Notes: generated by a model from the letters alone, not told the origin. A stretch of 64,000 bases of DNA from Devosia sp. (GCA_015234425.1 JADGNE010000004.1:1-64000); one strand, 5' to 3'; counted from the stretch's first letter, positions 18,448 to 27,934 are shown. Numbers and translations: made by a program.

Positions 18448-19722
18448 ATGCGGGTTTTGGTGATTGGTTCGGGTGGACGCGAGCATGCGCTGGCCTGGAA
18501 GATCGCGCAGTCGCCTCTGCTGACGAAGCTCTTCGTGGCGCCGGGCAATGGCGGGACCGAAGGGCTGGCCGAGAATGTGGCGCTCGATATTACCGACCAT
18601 GCAGCAGTGATCGATTTTGCCAAGGCGCAGAATATCGACTTTGTCGTGGTTGGGCCGGATGCGCAGGTGGTGGCCGGGCTGGGCGACGATGTGCGCGCGG
18701 CCGGGATCGACTGCTTCTGCCCGTCCAAGGCGGCGGGGCAGCTGGAGGGCTCGAAGAGCTTTACCAAGGCGCTCTGCGACGAATTCGATATTCCCACCGC
18801 CGGCTATGCCCGCTTTGAGACCGAAGCTGCGGCGCTGGCCTATGTCTATACCCAGGGCGCGCCGATCGTGATCAAGGCCGATGGCCTCGCCGCCGGCAAG
18901 GGCGTGACTGTGGCGATGAGCGTCGAGGAGGCCGAGGAAGCCATCATCGATTGTTTCTCGGGCGCCTTTGGGGAAGCCGGGGCTGCCGTTGTGATCGAGG
19001 ACTTCATGGAGGGCGAGGAGGTCAGCCTCTTTGTGCTCTGCGATGGCGAGACGCTGCTTCCGCTGACCACGGCGCAGGACCACAAGCGCGCCTTTGACGG
19101 CGACACCGGGCCCAATACGGGCGGCATGGGCGCCTATTCGCCTGCGCCGGTGATGACCCGCGAGCAATATGAATTCACCATGGAAAAGATCGTGGCGCCG
19201 ACGGCGCGGGGGCTCGCCCAGCGCGGCACGCCCTATCAGGGTGTGTTTTATGCCGGGCTGATGCTCACCGAGGACGGGCCCAAGCTCGTGGAATACAATG
19301 CCCGGTTTGGCGATCCGGAATGCCAGGTGATGATGATGCGGATGGAAAGCGATGTGCTGCCGCTGCTCCACGCCACCGCCACCGGCACGCTCAAGGGGCA
19401 TGACGTGGTCTGGAAGGACCAGTTTGCGCTGACCGTGATCATGGCCACCGAAGGCTATCCGGGCAGCTATGGCAAGGGCAGCGAAATCAAGGGCGTGGCC
19501 GGGCTCGATGACGGTGACCTCACCGTGTTTCACGCCGGAACGAAGCGCGATGGGCAACGTTTAATTGCCAATGGCGGGCGCGTGCTCAATGTCACGGCGC
19601 TCGGTGCCAGCGTGAAAGAGGCGCAGCATCGTGCTTATCGAGGCGTGGACGCGATTGACTGGCCGGAAGGATTTGCCCGCCGGGATATCGGCTGGCGCGA
19701 AATCGCCCGGGAACGCGGCTGA
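18448..19722 (+). CDS. purD: Phosphoribosylamine-glycine ligase (GAR synthetase)
   Basis: A 424-residue ATP-grasp enzyme that joins phosphoribosylamine and glycine in de novo purine synthesis. The N-terminus MRVLVIGSGGREHALAWKI is diagnostic. The ATP-grasp motifs IVIKADGLAAGKGVTVA and VEYNARFGDPECQ are intact, as is VVIEDFMEGEEVS. The frame is open to 18373, but the ATG at 18448 has GGAGG 6 bases upstream and starts the homology. The patatin gene follows on the same strand after 142 bases. Confidence 0.97.
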   Translation: MRVLVIGSGGREHALAWKIAQSPLLTKLFVAPGNGGTEGLAENVALDITDHAAVIDFAKAQNIDFVVVGPDAQVVAGLGDDVRAAGIDCFCPSKAAGQLEGSKSFTKALCDEFDIPTAGYARFETEAAALAYVYTQGAPIVIKADGLAAGKGVTVAMSVEEAEEAIIDCFSGAFGEAGAAVVIEDFMEGEEVSLFVLCDGETLLPLTTAQDHKRAFDGDTGPNTGGMGAYSPAPVMTREQYEFTMEKIVAPTARGLAQRGTPYQGVFYAGLMLTEDGPKLVEYNARFGDPECQVMMMRMESDVLPLLHATATGTLKGHDVVWKDQFALTVIMATEGYPGSYGKGSEIKGVAGLDDGDLTVFHAGTKRDGQRLIANGGRVLNVTALGASVKEAQHRAYRGVDAIDWPEGFARRDIGWREIARERG

Positions 19723-19864
19723 ACCCTTTCTCAATGCTCTGCGCCTACCCTCATTCCGGACCGTCTTTGACGGAACGCCGCCGCAACGCCCCCTGACCCC
19801 GCTGCAATTGCGGGGCATGGCTCTCGCGGAGCGGCTGCGCTCCAAGGGAATGGAGCGGAAAACG

Positions 19865-20716
19865 ATGCGCAATGGCGCGGGTCCACGGATCGGCGTGGCT
19901 TTGGGGGGCGGCTCGGCACGCGGGCTGACCCATATTCCCTATATCGAGGCGATGGATGAACTGGGGCTCAAGCCATCGGTGATATCCGGCACCTCGATCG
20001 GCGCGCTGATTGGCGCCGGCTGGGCCGCGGGCATGAGCGGCAAGGAATTGCGCGAGCATTCCTTCGAGGTGCTGGGGACGCTGCGCACCATTGCCTCAAA
20101 ACTCTGGGCAACACAGATCCGCGGGCTTGGCGGGCTGCTCAAGAACGGCATTTCCGTACAGCTCGATGCGATGAGCGTGGTCGATGCCTTTGCGCCCGAT
20201 CACTTCCCCAAGGAATTCAAGGAACTCAAGGTGCCGCTCTATGTGGTGGCGACCGATTTCCAGTCCTGGCACCAGGTGGTGTTCAACTCCGGGCTATTGC
20301 GGCCGGCGATTGCCGGATCGCTGGCCATCCCGAGCTTTTTCAAGCCGGTGGTCTATAACAATCACTTGCTGGTGGATGGCGGCGTGGTCAATCCGCTGCC
20401 GCTCGACCAGGCCGATATCGACACCGACTTTCTCATCGGCATCGATGTGGCGGGGGATCCGTCCTCAGGTCTGACCAAGACCGACCACAAGGCGCTCGAT
20501 ATCTGGTTCGGCTCGGCGCAGATCATGATGCATTCGCTGACCGCGCATATGATGGCGGCCTATCCGCCTGATATTTACATCCGGCCACGGGTGGCGGCAT
20601 TCGGCGCGATGGAATTCTGGCGGGTGCGCGAGATCATCACCCACGCCGAGGCGGAGAAGGACCGGTTCAAGCGGATGCTTGAGCACAAGGTCGAGGCGTA
20701 TATTCGGGGGGAGTGA
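19865..20716 (+). CDS. Patatin-like phospholipase family protein
   Basis: A 283-residue patatin-fold lipid acyl hydrolase with a Ser-Asp dyad. The glycine-rich oxyanion loop GGGSARG is at residues 14-20, the nucleophile Ser44 lies in GTSIG (42-46), and the catalytic Asp171 lies in VDGGVVNP. There is no signal peptide, so it should act on lipids from the cytosol. The frame is open back to 19631, inside purD; ATGs at 19817, 19850 and 19865 are possible starts. The last has GGAG 9 bases upstream and begins just before the domain. The substrate cannot be told. Confidence 0.9.
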   Translation: MRNGAGPRIGVALGGGSARGLTHIPYIEAMDELGLKPSVISGTSIGALIGAGWAAGMSGKELREHSFEVLGTLRTIASKLWATQIRGLGGLLKNGISVQLDAMSVVDAFAPDHFPKEFKELKVPLYVVATDFQSWHQVVFNSGLLRPAIAGSLAIPSFFKPVVYNNHLLVDGGVVNPLPLDQADIDTDFLIGIDVAGDPSSGLTKTDHKALDIWFGSAQIMMHSLTAHMMAAYPPDIYIRPRVAAFGAMEFWRVREIITHAEAEKDRFKRMLEHKVEAYIRGE

Positions 20717-20739
20717 GGGGCGGCGCGTCTGAAGGATTA

Positions 20740-20798
20740 CCCCCCACCCTCGATCCCTCCCCACAAGGGGGAGGGAGGCGATGGAGCCGATAGGCTCC
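20740..20798. repeat. REP-like unit plus short hairpin
   Basis: A unit at 20740-20788 (CCCTCGATCCCTCCCC against GGGGGAGGGAGG) lies between the convergent patatin and tadA genes. A short perfect stem, GGAGCC-gata-GGCTCC at 20783-20798, overlaps its end and sits 8 bases from the tadA stop, where it may help termination. Confidence 0.8.
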
Positions 20799-20805
20799 GA
20801 ATAAG

Positions 20806-21258
20806 TCAGACCCGCAATTTCCTGAAAAAATCGGTCAGCATGGCTTCGGCGCGGGCGGCGGAGAGGCCGGAGATCACTTCGGGGCGATGGTGGCAGGTGG
20901 GTTGGTCGAAGAGGCGAATGCCGTTTTCGACGGCGCCGGCCTTGATGTCCTCGGCGGCGAAATAGACGCGGCGCAGGCGGGTGTGGGCGATGGCGCCGGC
21001 GCACATGGCGCAGGGCTCGAGCGTGACATAGAGATCGCAACCATCGAGCCTACCGGTGCCGCGGGTGGCGAGCGCGGTGCGCATGGCGAGGAACTCGGCA
21101 TGGGCGGTGGGGTCGCGCAGGGCCTGCATGCGATTGCGCTCGGCCGCGAGGATGCGGTCGCCCTCGGCGATGACAGCGCCGACAGGCGCCTCGCCATGGG
21201 CGGCGGCTTCCTCGGCGAGGGCAAGGGCGATATCCATGGGCGGGCGGGTTGAGGTCAT
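20806..21258 (-). CDS. tadA: tRNA(adenine34) deaminase / nucleoside deaminase
   Basis: A 150-residue zinc deaminase of the TadA type, which converts A34 to inosine in tRNA-Arg(ACG). The zinc site is complete: HAE at 53-55 and PCAMC at 82-86 (ligands His53, Cys83, Cys86; Glu55 as proton shuttle). Length and the final AMLTDFFRKLR fit TadA rather than a guanine deaminase. No clear ribosome site precedes either ATG (21258 or Met8 at 21237). It stands alone between REP units. Confidence 0.93.
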   Translation of the reverse strand: MTSTRPPMDIALALAEEAAAHGEAPVGAVIAEGDRILAAERNRMQALRDPTAHAEFLAMRTALATRGTGRLDGCDLYVTLEPCAMCAGAIAHTRLRRVYFAAEDIKAGAVENGIRLFDQPTCHHRPEVISGLSAARAEAMLTDFFRKLRV

Positions 21259-21312
21259 GGGCTTGGGTTTAGCGTGAGGGGGAAGTTGAGGGAAGTGGGG
21301 GCATCTGGAGAT

Positions 21313-21420
21313 ACCCCCTCCTAGCCTCCCCCTGATAGGGGGAGGGACGCATCGCGTTTGCGGCGCCGATGGGGAGCCACAGGACGGCCCCTCCCCCTGT
21401 CAGGGGAGGTTGGGTGGGGC
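21313..21420. repeat. Two REP-like units, opposite orientation
   Basis: In the 225-base tadA-mutL gap, one unit runs 21313-21350 (CTAGCCTCCCCCTGATAGGG) and a second, inverted copy runs 21386-21420 (CTGTCAGGGGAGGTTGGGTG). The second lies in frame with mutL and would encode PLPLSGEVGWG if translation began upstream; it is not part of MutL. Confidence 0.85.
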
Positions 21421-21483
21421 ACCCGCCTCGGGTCGCAATGGGGACTGCCCTCCCCTATAATAAGGGGATCAGGAGAATCGCCC

Positions 21484-23370
21484 TTGCCCATTCGTCAGCT
21501 GCCCGAAGACCTCATCAACCGCATCGCTGCCGGCGAGGTGGTGGAGCGGCCGGCCAGTGTGGTCAAGGAGCTGGTGGAAAACTCCATTGATGCGGGCGCC
21601 AGGCGGATCGTCGTGACCACCGCGGGCGGCGGGATCGAACTCATTCGCATCACCGATGACGGCCATGGCATGGACCGCGAGGACCTGATGCTGTCGGTGG
21701 AGCGGCACGCGACCTCCAAGCTCAGCGTCGATGATCTCGATGATATCCGCACACTGGGGTTCCGCGGCGAGGCGCTGGCTTCCATCGGCTCGGTGTCGCG
21801 GCTTAGCGTGGCCTCGCGCACGGCAGATGCGGAAAGCGGGCTGATCATTCGCGTCGACAACAGCAAGCGCAGCGGGCCGGTGCCGCAGGCGATGAACCGG
21901 GGCACGGTGATCGAGGTCAAGGATATCTTTGGCCAGGTGCCGGCGCGGCGAAAGTTCTTGAAGAGCGCGCGGGCCGAAACGGGGGCGATCACCGATGTGG
22001 TCAAGCGCCTCGCCATGGCCAATCCGGAAATCCATTTCATCATGGAAGGCACGGACCGGAGCATTTCCAACTGGCCGGCGGTGAGCGGGCCGGGCGCGCT
22101 GGAAGCGCGGCTGGCGCAGGTGATGGGCAGCGATTTCATCGAGAACGCGGTGCCGCTGGCCATGGTGCGCCACGGCGTTGTGGTGGCGGGCATGGTGGGG
22201 CTGCCGACCTATACACGGGCCAATTCGCTCAGCCAGTTCTATTTCGTCAATGGCCGCTCGGTGCGCGACAAGGTGCTGGTGGGCGCGGTGCGCGCGGCTT
22301 TTGCCGACTATATATTCCGCGACCGCTTTCCGGTGGTGGCGATCTATGTGGCGATTGACCCGGCGCAGGTGGACGTCAATGTGCATCCGGCCAAGGCGGA
22401 GCTGCGGTTCCAGGATCAGGGCGGGGTGCGCAGCGCTGTGATCCAGGCCATCGGCTCGGCGCTAATGGCGGCCGGGTTCAAGGCGTCGAAAACCGTGGCC
22501 GAGGATATTTTGCAGGCGTTCTCGGCGCCCGAGACTGAGGCGCGGGCGGTGGGGGACATGCCGGCGCTGGCGGCGCCGACAGCGAGCGGGTCGAGCTATG
22601 CGATGCCGTCCTATGGCGCTTCGGCAGCTTCGGCGCCGGTCAGTCGGCAGGGCTATTCGGGCTATTCCGGCTATGGCAATTCGGGACGGGCGCCGCTCAA
22701 TTATGACCGGGCGCCGCCGCGACTGGACGGCTTTGCCGAGCCGAGCGCGCGGGTGGAGGCCGTCGCGCCGGAACCGGTGGCGATGGATTATCCGCTCGGC
22801 ACGGCGCGGGCGCAGATGTTTGACAATTACATCATCGCCCAGAACGAGAGCGGGCTGTTGCTGGTGGACCAGCATGCGGCCCATGAGCGGCTGGTCTATG
22901 AGCGGTTCAAGGCGCAACTGGCGTCTGGCCCGGCACCGAGCCAGGCCCATCTTATTCCGGTGATCGTTGAATTGCCGGAGGAAGACTGCACGCGGCTCGA
23001 GGAATGCGCGGAGGAGCTGGAAAAATTCGGGCTTTATCTCGACCGGTTCGGGCCACGCGCCATTGCCGTGCGGGAAACCCCTGCCCTTCTGGGCAATAGC
23101 GATGTGGCGGGGCTGGTGCGCGATCTGGCCGATGGGCTGGCCGAATGGGACAGCACGGCGGCGCTGACCGACCGCATGGAAGCGATCATCGCGCGCATGG
23201 CCTGCCATGGGTCGGTGCGCTCGGGGAGGCGGCTGCGGGTCGACGAGATGAATGCGCTTTTGCGCGACATGGAGGCGACGCCCCATTCGGGCCAATGCAT
23301 CCATGGGCGGCCCACCTACGTGGAGCTCAAGAAGGGCGATATCGAGCGGTTGTTCGGGCGGAGCCGGTAG
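21484..23370 (+). CDS. mutL: DNA mismatch repair protein MutL
   Basis: A 628-residue GHKL ATPase that couples mismatch recognition by MutS to strand removal. The N-terminal ATPase shows LVENSIDAGA, ITDDGHGMD and LGFRGEALASIGSV. The linker (about 375-460) is Pro/Ala/Ser-rich. The C-terminal domain carries endonuclease motifs: DQHAAHERLVYE (DQHAx2Ex4E), ACHGSVRSGRRL and CIHGRPTYVEL. It should therefore nick DNA itself, as expected where MutH is absent. The start is TTG at 21484 with AGGAG 8 bases upstream; an in-frame upstream ATG lies in a REP unit and is rejected. Confidence 0.97.
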   Translation: MPIRQLPEDLINRIAAGEVVERPASVVKELVENSIDAGARRIVVTTAGGGIELIRITDDGHGMDREDLMLSVERHATSKLSVDDLDDIRTLGFRGEALASIGSVSRLSVASRTADAESGLIIRVDNSKRSGPVPQAMNRGTVIEVKDIFGQVPARRKFLKSARAETGAITDVVKRLAMANPEIHFIMEGTDRSISNWPAVSGPGALEARLAQVMGSDFIENAVPLAMVRHGVVVAGMVGLPTYTRANSLSQFYFVNGRSVRDKVLVGAVRAAFADYIFRDRFPVVAIYVAIDPAQVDVNVHPAKAELRFQDQGGVRSAVIQAIGSALMAAGFKASKTVAEDILQAFSAPETEARAVGDMPALAAPTASGSSYAMPSYGASAASAPVSRQGYSGYSGYGNSGRAPLNYDRAPPRLDGFAEPSARVEAVAPEPVAMDYPLGTARAQMFDNYIIAQNESGLLLVDQHAAHERLVYERFKAQLASGPAPSQAHLIPVIVELPEEDCTRLEECAEELEKFGLYLDRFGPRAIAVRETPALLGNSDVAGLVRDLADGLAEWDSTAALTDRMEAIIARMACHGSVRSGRRLRVDEMNALLRDMEATPHSGQCIHGRPTYVELKKGDIERLFGRSR

Positions 23371-23396
23371 GGTTCGCAATTTGCGGAGAGGCTTGC

Positions 23397-23661
23397 ACCC
23401 CTCACCCTAGCCCTCTCCCCGGAGGGGCGAGGGGACAGGGCGGTGGGTGGTGCCGCTGCGGTTATGACCAAGGCCCCCCACCCTCAATCCCTCCCCACGT
23501 TGGGGGAGGGAGGCAGAGCGGTGGGTGGGGTGAGTTTGGTGCAGGAGCATGACGACCCCCTCCTAGCCTCCCCCTGGTAGGGGGAGGGACAAGTTCGGTG
23601 GGTGGGAGGGGCATTGCGAAAGACTTTGCCCCTCACCCTCCCCCCTGAAGGGAGAGGGGAT
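23397..23661. repeat. Array of four REP-like units
   Basis: The 340-base gap after mutL is almost entirely palindromes: 23397-23450, 23473-23530, 23554-23609 and 23628-23661. Three sub-types are mixed: the CCTCACCC.../GGGGCGAGGGG form, the CCCTCAATCCCTCCCC form and the CTAGCCTCCCCC form. Most end in a GGTGGGTGG tail. This is the densest cluster in the window. No gene lies in it. Confidence 0.87.
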
Positions 23662-23710
23662 CAGATCGAGATGGTGGCGAGGCCACGCGAGACCAGAGGC
23701 AGAGCATAAA

Positions 23711-25249
23711 ATGACTTCAGGCATTCACCACGTCACGATGATCGCAGGGGATGTGCAGGCCAATGTCGACTTTTATGTCGGCTTTCTGGGGCTGCGGTTG
23801 GTCAAGCAGACGGGGGGATATGAGGATGCGCGGCAGCTGCACCTGTTTTACGGGGACTATGCGGCAACGCCCGGGTCGCTGATTACCTTTCTCATGTGGC
23901 AGGGCGGATCGCGCGGACAGGCGGGGGCCGGACAGGTGAGCGAACTGGCGCTGGCGATTGCGCCGGGGTCGATCGGCTATTGGCTGGAACGGGCGCTGAC
24001 CCATCAGGTGACGGTGGAGGGCACGGGCCAGGAGTTTGGCGAGACGGTGCTGCGGCTGCGCGACCCGGATGGGGTGGTGGTCAAACTGGTGAGCGCCGCC
24101 CTGCCCGCGCTGGAGATGCCGGATGGAGATATCCCGGCCGAACACCGCATCCGCCGCATTCGCGGGGTGACCATGCTGTCCGAGGTGCAGGAGGAAAGCG
24201 TTGATTTCCTCACCCGCTATTTTGGATTTCGCACCGGGGCGAAGGACGGGGCCATCCAGCGACTGGTGTCCGACATCGGCGATGTCATCGACATTCGCGA
24301 CGCCGCAGGGTTCTGGCCCGGCGCGCCGGGGACCGGGACGGCAGACCATGTGGCGGTGCGGGCGAAAGATGCCGAGGAAGTGCATGCCGTCGAGGCGGAA
24401 CTGCGAAAGCGCAATTCGAGCATGACCAATTTGCATGACCGGAACTATTTCACCGCGCTTTATGTGCGCGAGCCGGGCGGCACGCTGATCGAGATGGCCA
24501 GCGACGGGCCGGGATTTACCCAGGACGAGACGCTGGAGAAGCTGGGGGGCACTTTGTTCGTGCCGCCGGATACGCCGGATCCCGAAGCGGTCAAGGTGAT
24601 GTTGCCGCAGTTCGGCCTGCCGGGGATGGAGCGTGTGGTCTATCGCGACCTCATCTACAAGCATCGTTTCTTTACGCCCGAAGATGCGGACGGGACGACC
24701 ATCGTTCTGATGCATGGCACCGGCGGCAATGAGACCGACCTCATGCCGCTGGCGCACAAGGCGGCGCCACGAGCAACATTGCTGGGGATGCGCGGGCGCA
24801 GCACGGAAAGCGGCGTGCAGCGCTGGTTCCGAAGCTTCGGGCCGGCGATCTTCGACCAGAAGGACGTGCGCTTTGAATCAGGGGCGCTGGAGGCATTTTT
24901 CGAAGAGGCACGCGGGGCCTATCAGCTGGCGTCGGACCGGTTGATCGCGCTGGGCTATTCCAATGGGGCAAATCTACTCGGCGCGGCGATGCTGCTGCAC
25001 CCCGGGATGGTGCAGCGGGCGGTGCTGATCCGGCCGGTCCTGGTGCTGGATGTGGTGCCGGAGGCTGATCTGGCCGGTGTGTCGGTGCTGGTGGTACTGG
25101 GAGAGAAGGACGCCTATCGCGGCGAGGGCGAAAAGCTCGCAGCGGCGCTGGAGGCGGCGGGGGCGAAAGTGACGGTGGAAGTGATCCCCGGCGGGCATGG
25201 GCTTGAGGATGCCGATGCCGGGGTGATTGGGGCGTGGCTAAGGGCTTAG
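23711..25249 (+). CDS. Fusion of glyoxalase-type ring-cleaving dioxygenase and alpha/beta hydrolase (MhqO-MhqD-like)
   Basis: A 512-residue two-domain protein. Residues 1-310 are a tandem VOC unit like the extradiol-type MhqO/LinE dioxygenases, with the metal triad visible as His7 (GIHHVTMIAGD), His213 (TADHVAVRAKD) and Glu261 (GGTLIEMASD). Residues about 325-512 are a phospholipase/carboxylesterase-type hydrolase: oxyanion HGTGGNE (335-341), Ser417 in GYSNG, probably Asp467 in GEKDAYR and His496 in GGHGLED. In Bacillus, MhqO and MhqD are separate products of one quinone-responsive operon. Here they are one chain, with no stop or frameshift between the halves. A role in quinone or aromatic electrophile detoxification is inferred. 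Confidence 0.83.
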   Translation: MTSGIHHVTMIAGDVQANVDFYVGFLGLRLVKQTGGYEDARQLHLFYGDYAATPGSLITFLMWQGGSRGQAGAGQVSELALAIAPGSIGYWLERALTHQVTVEGTGQEFGETVLRLRDPDGVVVKLVSAALPALEMPDGDIPAEHRIRRIRGVTMLSEVQEESVDFLTRYFGFRTGAKDGAIQRLVSDIGDVIDIRDAAGFWPGAPGTGTADHVAVRAKDAEEVHAVEAELRKRNSSMTNLHDRNYFTALYVREPGGTLIEMASDGPGFTQDETLEKLGGTLFVPPDTPDPEAVKVMLPQFGLPGMERVVYRDLIYKHRFFTPEDADGTTIVLMHGTGGNETDLMPLAHKAAPRATLLGMRGRSTESGVQRWFRSFGPAIFDQKDVRFESGALEAFFEEARGAYQLASDRLIALGYSNGANLLGAAMLLHPGMVQRAVLIRPVLVLDVVPEADLAGVSVLVVLGEKDAYRGEGEKLAAALEAAGAKVTVEVIPGGHGLEDADAGVIGAWLRA

Positions 25250-25260
25250 GCAGCCAGAAG

Positions 25261-25316
25261 GCCCCTCACCCTAACCCTCTCCCCAAAGGGGCGAGGGGAC
25301 TGGGCCGGTGGGGTGG
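25261..25316. repeat. REP-like palindromic unit
   Basis: One unit (CCCTCACCCTAACCCTCTCC pairing with GGGGCGAGGGG, then GGGCCGGTGGGG) between the convergent ends of the fusion gene and the pyrophosphatase gene. It may double as a terminator for both. Confidence 0.85.
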
Positions 25317-25340
25317 TGGCGGACCGGTGCCTAGGCGCGA

Positions 25341-25934
25341 TTATTGCGCGCGGTAGGCTTCGATCGCGTCGGTGACGAGCTGCTGGGCTTCGTTGACGCC
25401 GCTGAAGCCGTTGAGTTCGACCACTTTGCGGCCCTCGGGGAGCTGCTTGTAGACGCGGAAGAAGGCTTCGACGCGCTCGCGCTCTATGGCCGGGAGATCC
25501 TCGATATTGCGAATCTCGTCATAGGTCGGGTCGATGTCGGAGGCCGGGACGGCGATGATCTTGTCGTCTTCCTCGCCGCCGTCGATCATGTGCAGCACGC
25601 CAATGGCCCGCACCTTGATGAAGGCGCCGGGAACGATGGGTTCGCGGGTGAAGACCAGGGCATCGAGCGGATCGCCATCGCCGCCCAGCGAGGACGGGAT
25701 CGAACCGTAATTGGCCGGGTAGACGACCGGCATGGACTGGTAACGGTCGACAATGAAGTGGCCGTTGTCGGCGTCGATTTCATACTTGGTGAAGCTGCCC
25801 TGCGGAATTTCCACCACGGTGAAGAATTCGGAGCTGTCTTCGGGCTGCGGATAGGCGAAGGGATTGACGAATTCGGCGTGGGCCGCGCCGGTGAGGGCGA
25901 GGACGCTGGCGGCGGCGAGGAGGAAGGACTTCAT
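25341..25934 (-). CDS. ppa: Exported family I inorganic pyrophosphatase
   Basis: A 197-residue inorganic diphosphatase. The metal-binding signature DGDPLDALV (Asp86, Asp88, Asp91) and the active-site segments YGSIPSSLGG, DKIIAVPASDIDP and FRVYKQLPEGRKV are intact. Unlike the ordinary cytosolic enzyme it begins with a clear signal peptide, MKSFLLAAASVLALTGAAHA, cleaved after residue 20, so it should act in the periplasm. GGAG stands 9 bases before the ATG. A second, cytosolic ppa is expected elsewhere in the genome. Confidence 0.92.
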   Translation of the reverse strand: MKSFLLAAASVLALTGAAHAEFVNPFAYPQPEDSSEFFTVVEIPQGSFTKYEIDADNGHFIVDRYQSMPVVYPANYGSIPSSLGGDGDPLDALVFTREPIVPGAFIKVRAIGVLHMIDGGEEDDKIIAVPASDIDPTYDEIRNIEDLPAIERERVEAFFRVYKQLPEGRKVVELNGFSGVNEAQQLVTDAIEAYRAQ

Positions 25935-26000
25935 TGCGATCAGCTCCGGACAGGGGACGGTGATACCGTCCGCCTATCCGGTGGAGATGACAGCCAGATG

Positions 26001-27815
26001 TCAGCTGAAGACGCTGGCGCCGCGGTCGGCGGGGCCGACGAGGTTGCGGAAGCCGGCGAAGAGTTCGCGGCCCATGCCGAACTGGGAGGGACGCAGATCT
26101 TCGGTGGCGGGGGTGCGGGAGAAGAATTCCTTCTCGTCGCCGAGGAACATCAGCGTGCCCTCATTGGCGTCGAGACGGATCATGTCGCCATCGCGGATCT
26201 TGCTGATCGGGCCGCCGTCCTTGGCTTCCGGGGTCATGTGGATGGCCGCTGGGACCTTGCCCGAGGCGCCGGACATGCGGCCATCAGTAAGAAGGGCGAC
26301 CTTGAAGCCGCGATCCTGCAGATTGGCCAGCGACGGCGTCAGCTTGTGCAGCTCGGGCATGCCCATGGCCTGGGGGCCGGAGAAGCGCACGACGGCGATG
26401 ACGTCGCCATTGATCTCGCCGGACTTGAAGGCAGCCTGGAGGCCATCCTGGCTATGGAAGACGCGCGCGGGTGCTTCGACAATGCGGTGCTCGGGCTTGA
26501 CGGCCGAGACCTTGATGACGGAGCGACCGAGATTGCCCTTGAGGAGCTTCAGGCCACCCGTGGGCTGGAACGGGGTCCTGGCGCTGGCGAGCACCTTGGG
26601 CAAGGCGCTTTCGGCTGGAGCGGGCTCGAAGGCGAGCTTGTTTTCAAGGAGCTTGGCTTCCACCGCATAGTTGGAGAGACCTGCGCCCCAGACGGTCTTG
26701 ACGTCTTCGTGCAGATACCCCTCGTCGAGCAGTTCGCGAATGAGGAAACCCATGCCGCCGGCAGCGTGGAAATGGTTCACGTCGGCAACGCCATTGGGAT
26801 AGACGCGGGCGAGCAGCGGGGTCGCGTCCGAAAGGTCGCTCATGTCGTCCCAGGTGACCTGGAGACCCGCGGCGGCGGCCATGGCGATAAGGTGCATGGT
26901 GTGGTTGGTCGAGCCGCCCGTGGCGTGGAGGCCAACGAGACCGTTCACGATGGCCTTTTCGTCCATGATGTGGCCGATGGGCGTATAGTCATTGCCCTGG
27001 GCGGTCAGCGAAAGGGCGCGGCGCGTGGCTTCGCGTGTCAGCGCATCGCGCAGCGGGGTGCCCGGATTGACGAAGCTGGAGCCGGGCAGATGCAGGCCCA
27101 TGATTTCCATCAGCATCTGATTGGAATTGGCGGTGCCGTAGAAGGTGCAGGTGCCGGCCGAATGGTAGGACTTGCTCTCGGCTTCGAGCAGCTCGGCACG
27201 ACCGACCTTGCCCTCCATATAGAGCTGGCGGATGCGGCTCTTCTCGTCGTTGGGCAGGCCCGAGGGCATGGGGCCGGCGGGGACGAAGACGGCCGGCAGA
27301 TGGCCGAAGCTCAGCGCGCCGATGACGAGGCCGGGGACGATCTTGTCGCAAATGCCGAGATAGACGGCAGCGTCGAACATGTTGTGGCTGAGGGCAATGG
27401 CCGTCGACATGGCGATGACGTCGCGGGAGAACAGCGACAAATCCATGCCCGGCTGGCCCTGGGTGACGCCGTCACACATGGCGGGCACGCCACCGGCGAC
27501 CTGGGCCGTGGCACCGATCTCGCGGGCCGCCTCTTTGATGATGTCGGGATAGAACTGATAGGGCTGGTGCGCGCTCAGCATGTCGTTGTAGCTGGTGACA
27601 ATGCCCAGATTGAGCGTCTTGTCGCCGGCCAGCGCCGCTTTTTCAGACGGCGTACAGGCGGCAAAGCCGTGGGCGAGATTGCCGCAGGACAGGGTCGAGC
27701 GGTAAACGCCGGCCTCGCGGGCGGCCTCGAGGCGATCGAGATAATCGCGGCGGGTGTCGCGGCTGCGCGCTGCAATGCGGTCGGTCACGTCCTTGATGGC
27801 CTGACGAACGCTCAT
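26001..27815 (-). CDS. edd: 6-phosphogluconate dehydratase
   Basis: A 604-residue iron-sulfur dehydratase of the IlvD/Edd family that converts 6-phosphogluconate to KDPG in the Entner-Doudoroff pathway. Edd features include [20 protein letters not shown] near the N-terminus, the cluster-ligand region [14 protein letters not shown] and ICDKIVPG, and [19 protein letters not shown]. The ATG at 27815 has GGAG 7 bases upstream; the frame's further extension is ignored. It is the last gene of the kinase-zwf-pgl-edd block. The aldolase gene eda is not in the window. Confidence 0.96.
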   Translation of the reverse strand: MSVRQAIKDVTDRIAARSRDTRRDYLDRLEAAREAGVYRSTLSCGNLAHGFAACTPSEKAALAGDKTLNLGIVTSYNDMLSAHQPYQFYPDIIKEAAREIGATAQVAGGVPAMCDGVTQGQPGMDLSLFSRDVIAMSTAIALSHNMFDAAVYLGICDKIVPGLVIGALSFGHLPAVFVPAGPMPSGLPNDEKSRIRQLYMEGKVGRAELLEAESKSYHSAGTCTFYGTANSNQMLMEIMGLHLPGSSFVNPGTPLRDALTREATRRALSLTAQGNDYTPIGHIMDEKAIVNGLVGLHATGGSTNHTMHLIAMAAAAGLQVTWDDMSDLSDATPLLARVYPNGVADVNHFHAAGGMGFLIRELLDEGYLHEDVKTVWGAGLSNYAVEAKLLENKLAFEPAPAESALPKVLASARTPFQPTGGLKLLKGNLGRSVIKVSAVKPEHRIVEAPARVFHSQDGLQAAFKSGEINGDVIAVVRFSGPQAMGMPELHKLTPSLANLQDRGFKVALLTDGRMSGASGKVPAAIHMTPEAKDGGPISKIRDGDMIRLDANEGTLMFLGDEKEFFSRTPATEDLRPSQFGMGRELFAGFRNLVGPADRGASVFS

Positions 27816-27903
27816 GATTGATCTCCATAATGGGCAAGGTCGCGCCAAAGGGGGGACCGCTGGCGGCATTCCTTGCTGTGATGACTGGTGCTGTCAGCGG
27901 CCA

Positions 27904-27926
27904 GGGCGGTCGATTGGGGACCGCCC
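27904..27926 (-). terminator. Hairpin between pgl and edd
   Basis: GGGCGGTC at 27904-27911 pairs with GACCGCCC at 27919-27926 across a 7-base loop, immediately after the pgl stop on the minus strand. No T-tract follows, so it may be an attenuator or an mRNA stabiliser between pgl and edd rather than a full terminator. Confidence 0.55.
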
Positions 27927-27934
27927 CAGGGGCG

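Noticed and set aside
17074..19557. An 827-codon open frame antisense to gshA and purD
   Set aside because: It passes through the terminator and REP unit between the two genes and has a shadow-like His/Arg/Ala composition.
21358..21483. An N-terminal extension of MutL from an upstream ATG
   Set aside because: The extra 42 codons are REP sequence; homology and AGGAG spacing place the start at the TTG at 21484.
25344..27821. An 825-codon open frame antisense to ppa and edd
   Set aside because: It spans two real genes and their gap, is rich in Gly/Asp/Glu from reversed codons and shows no known motif.
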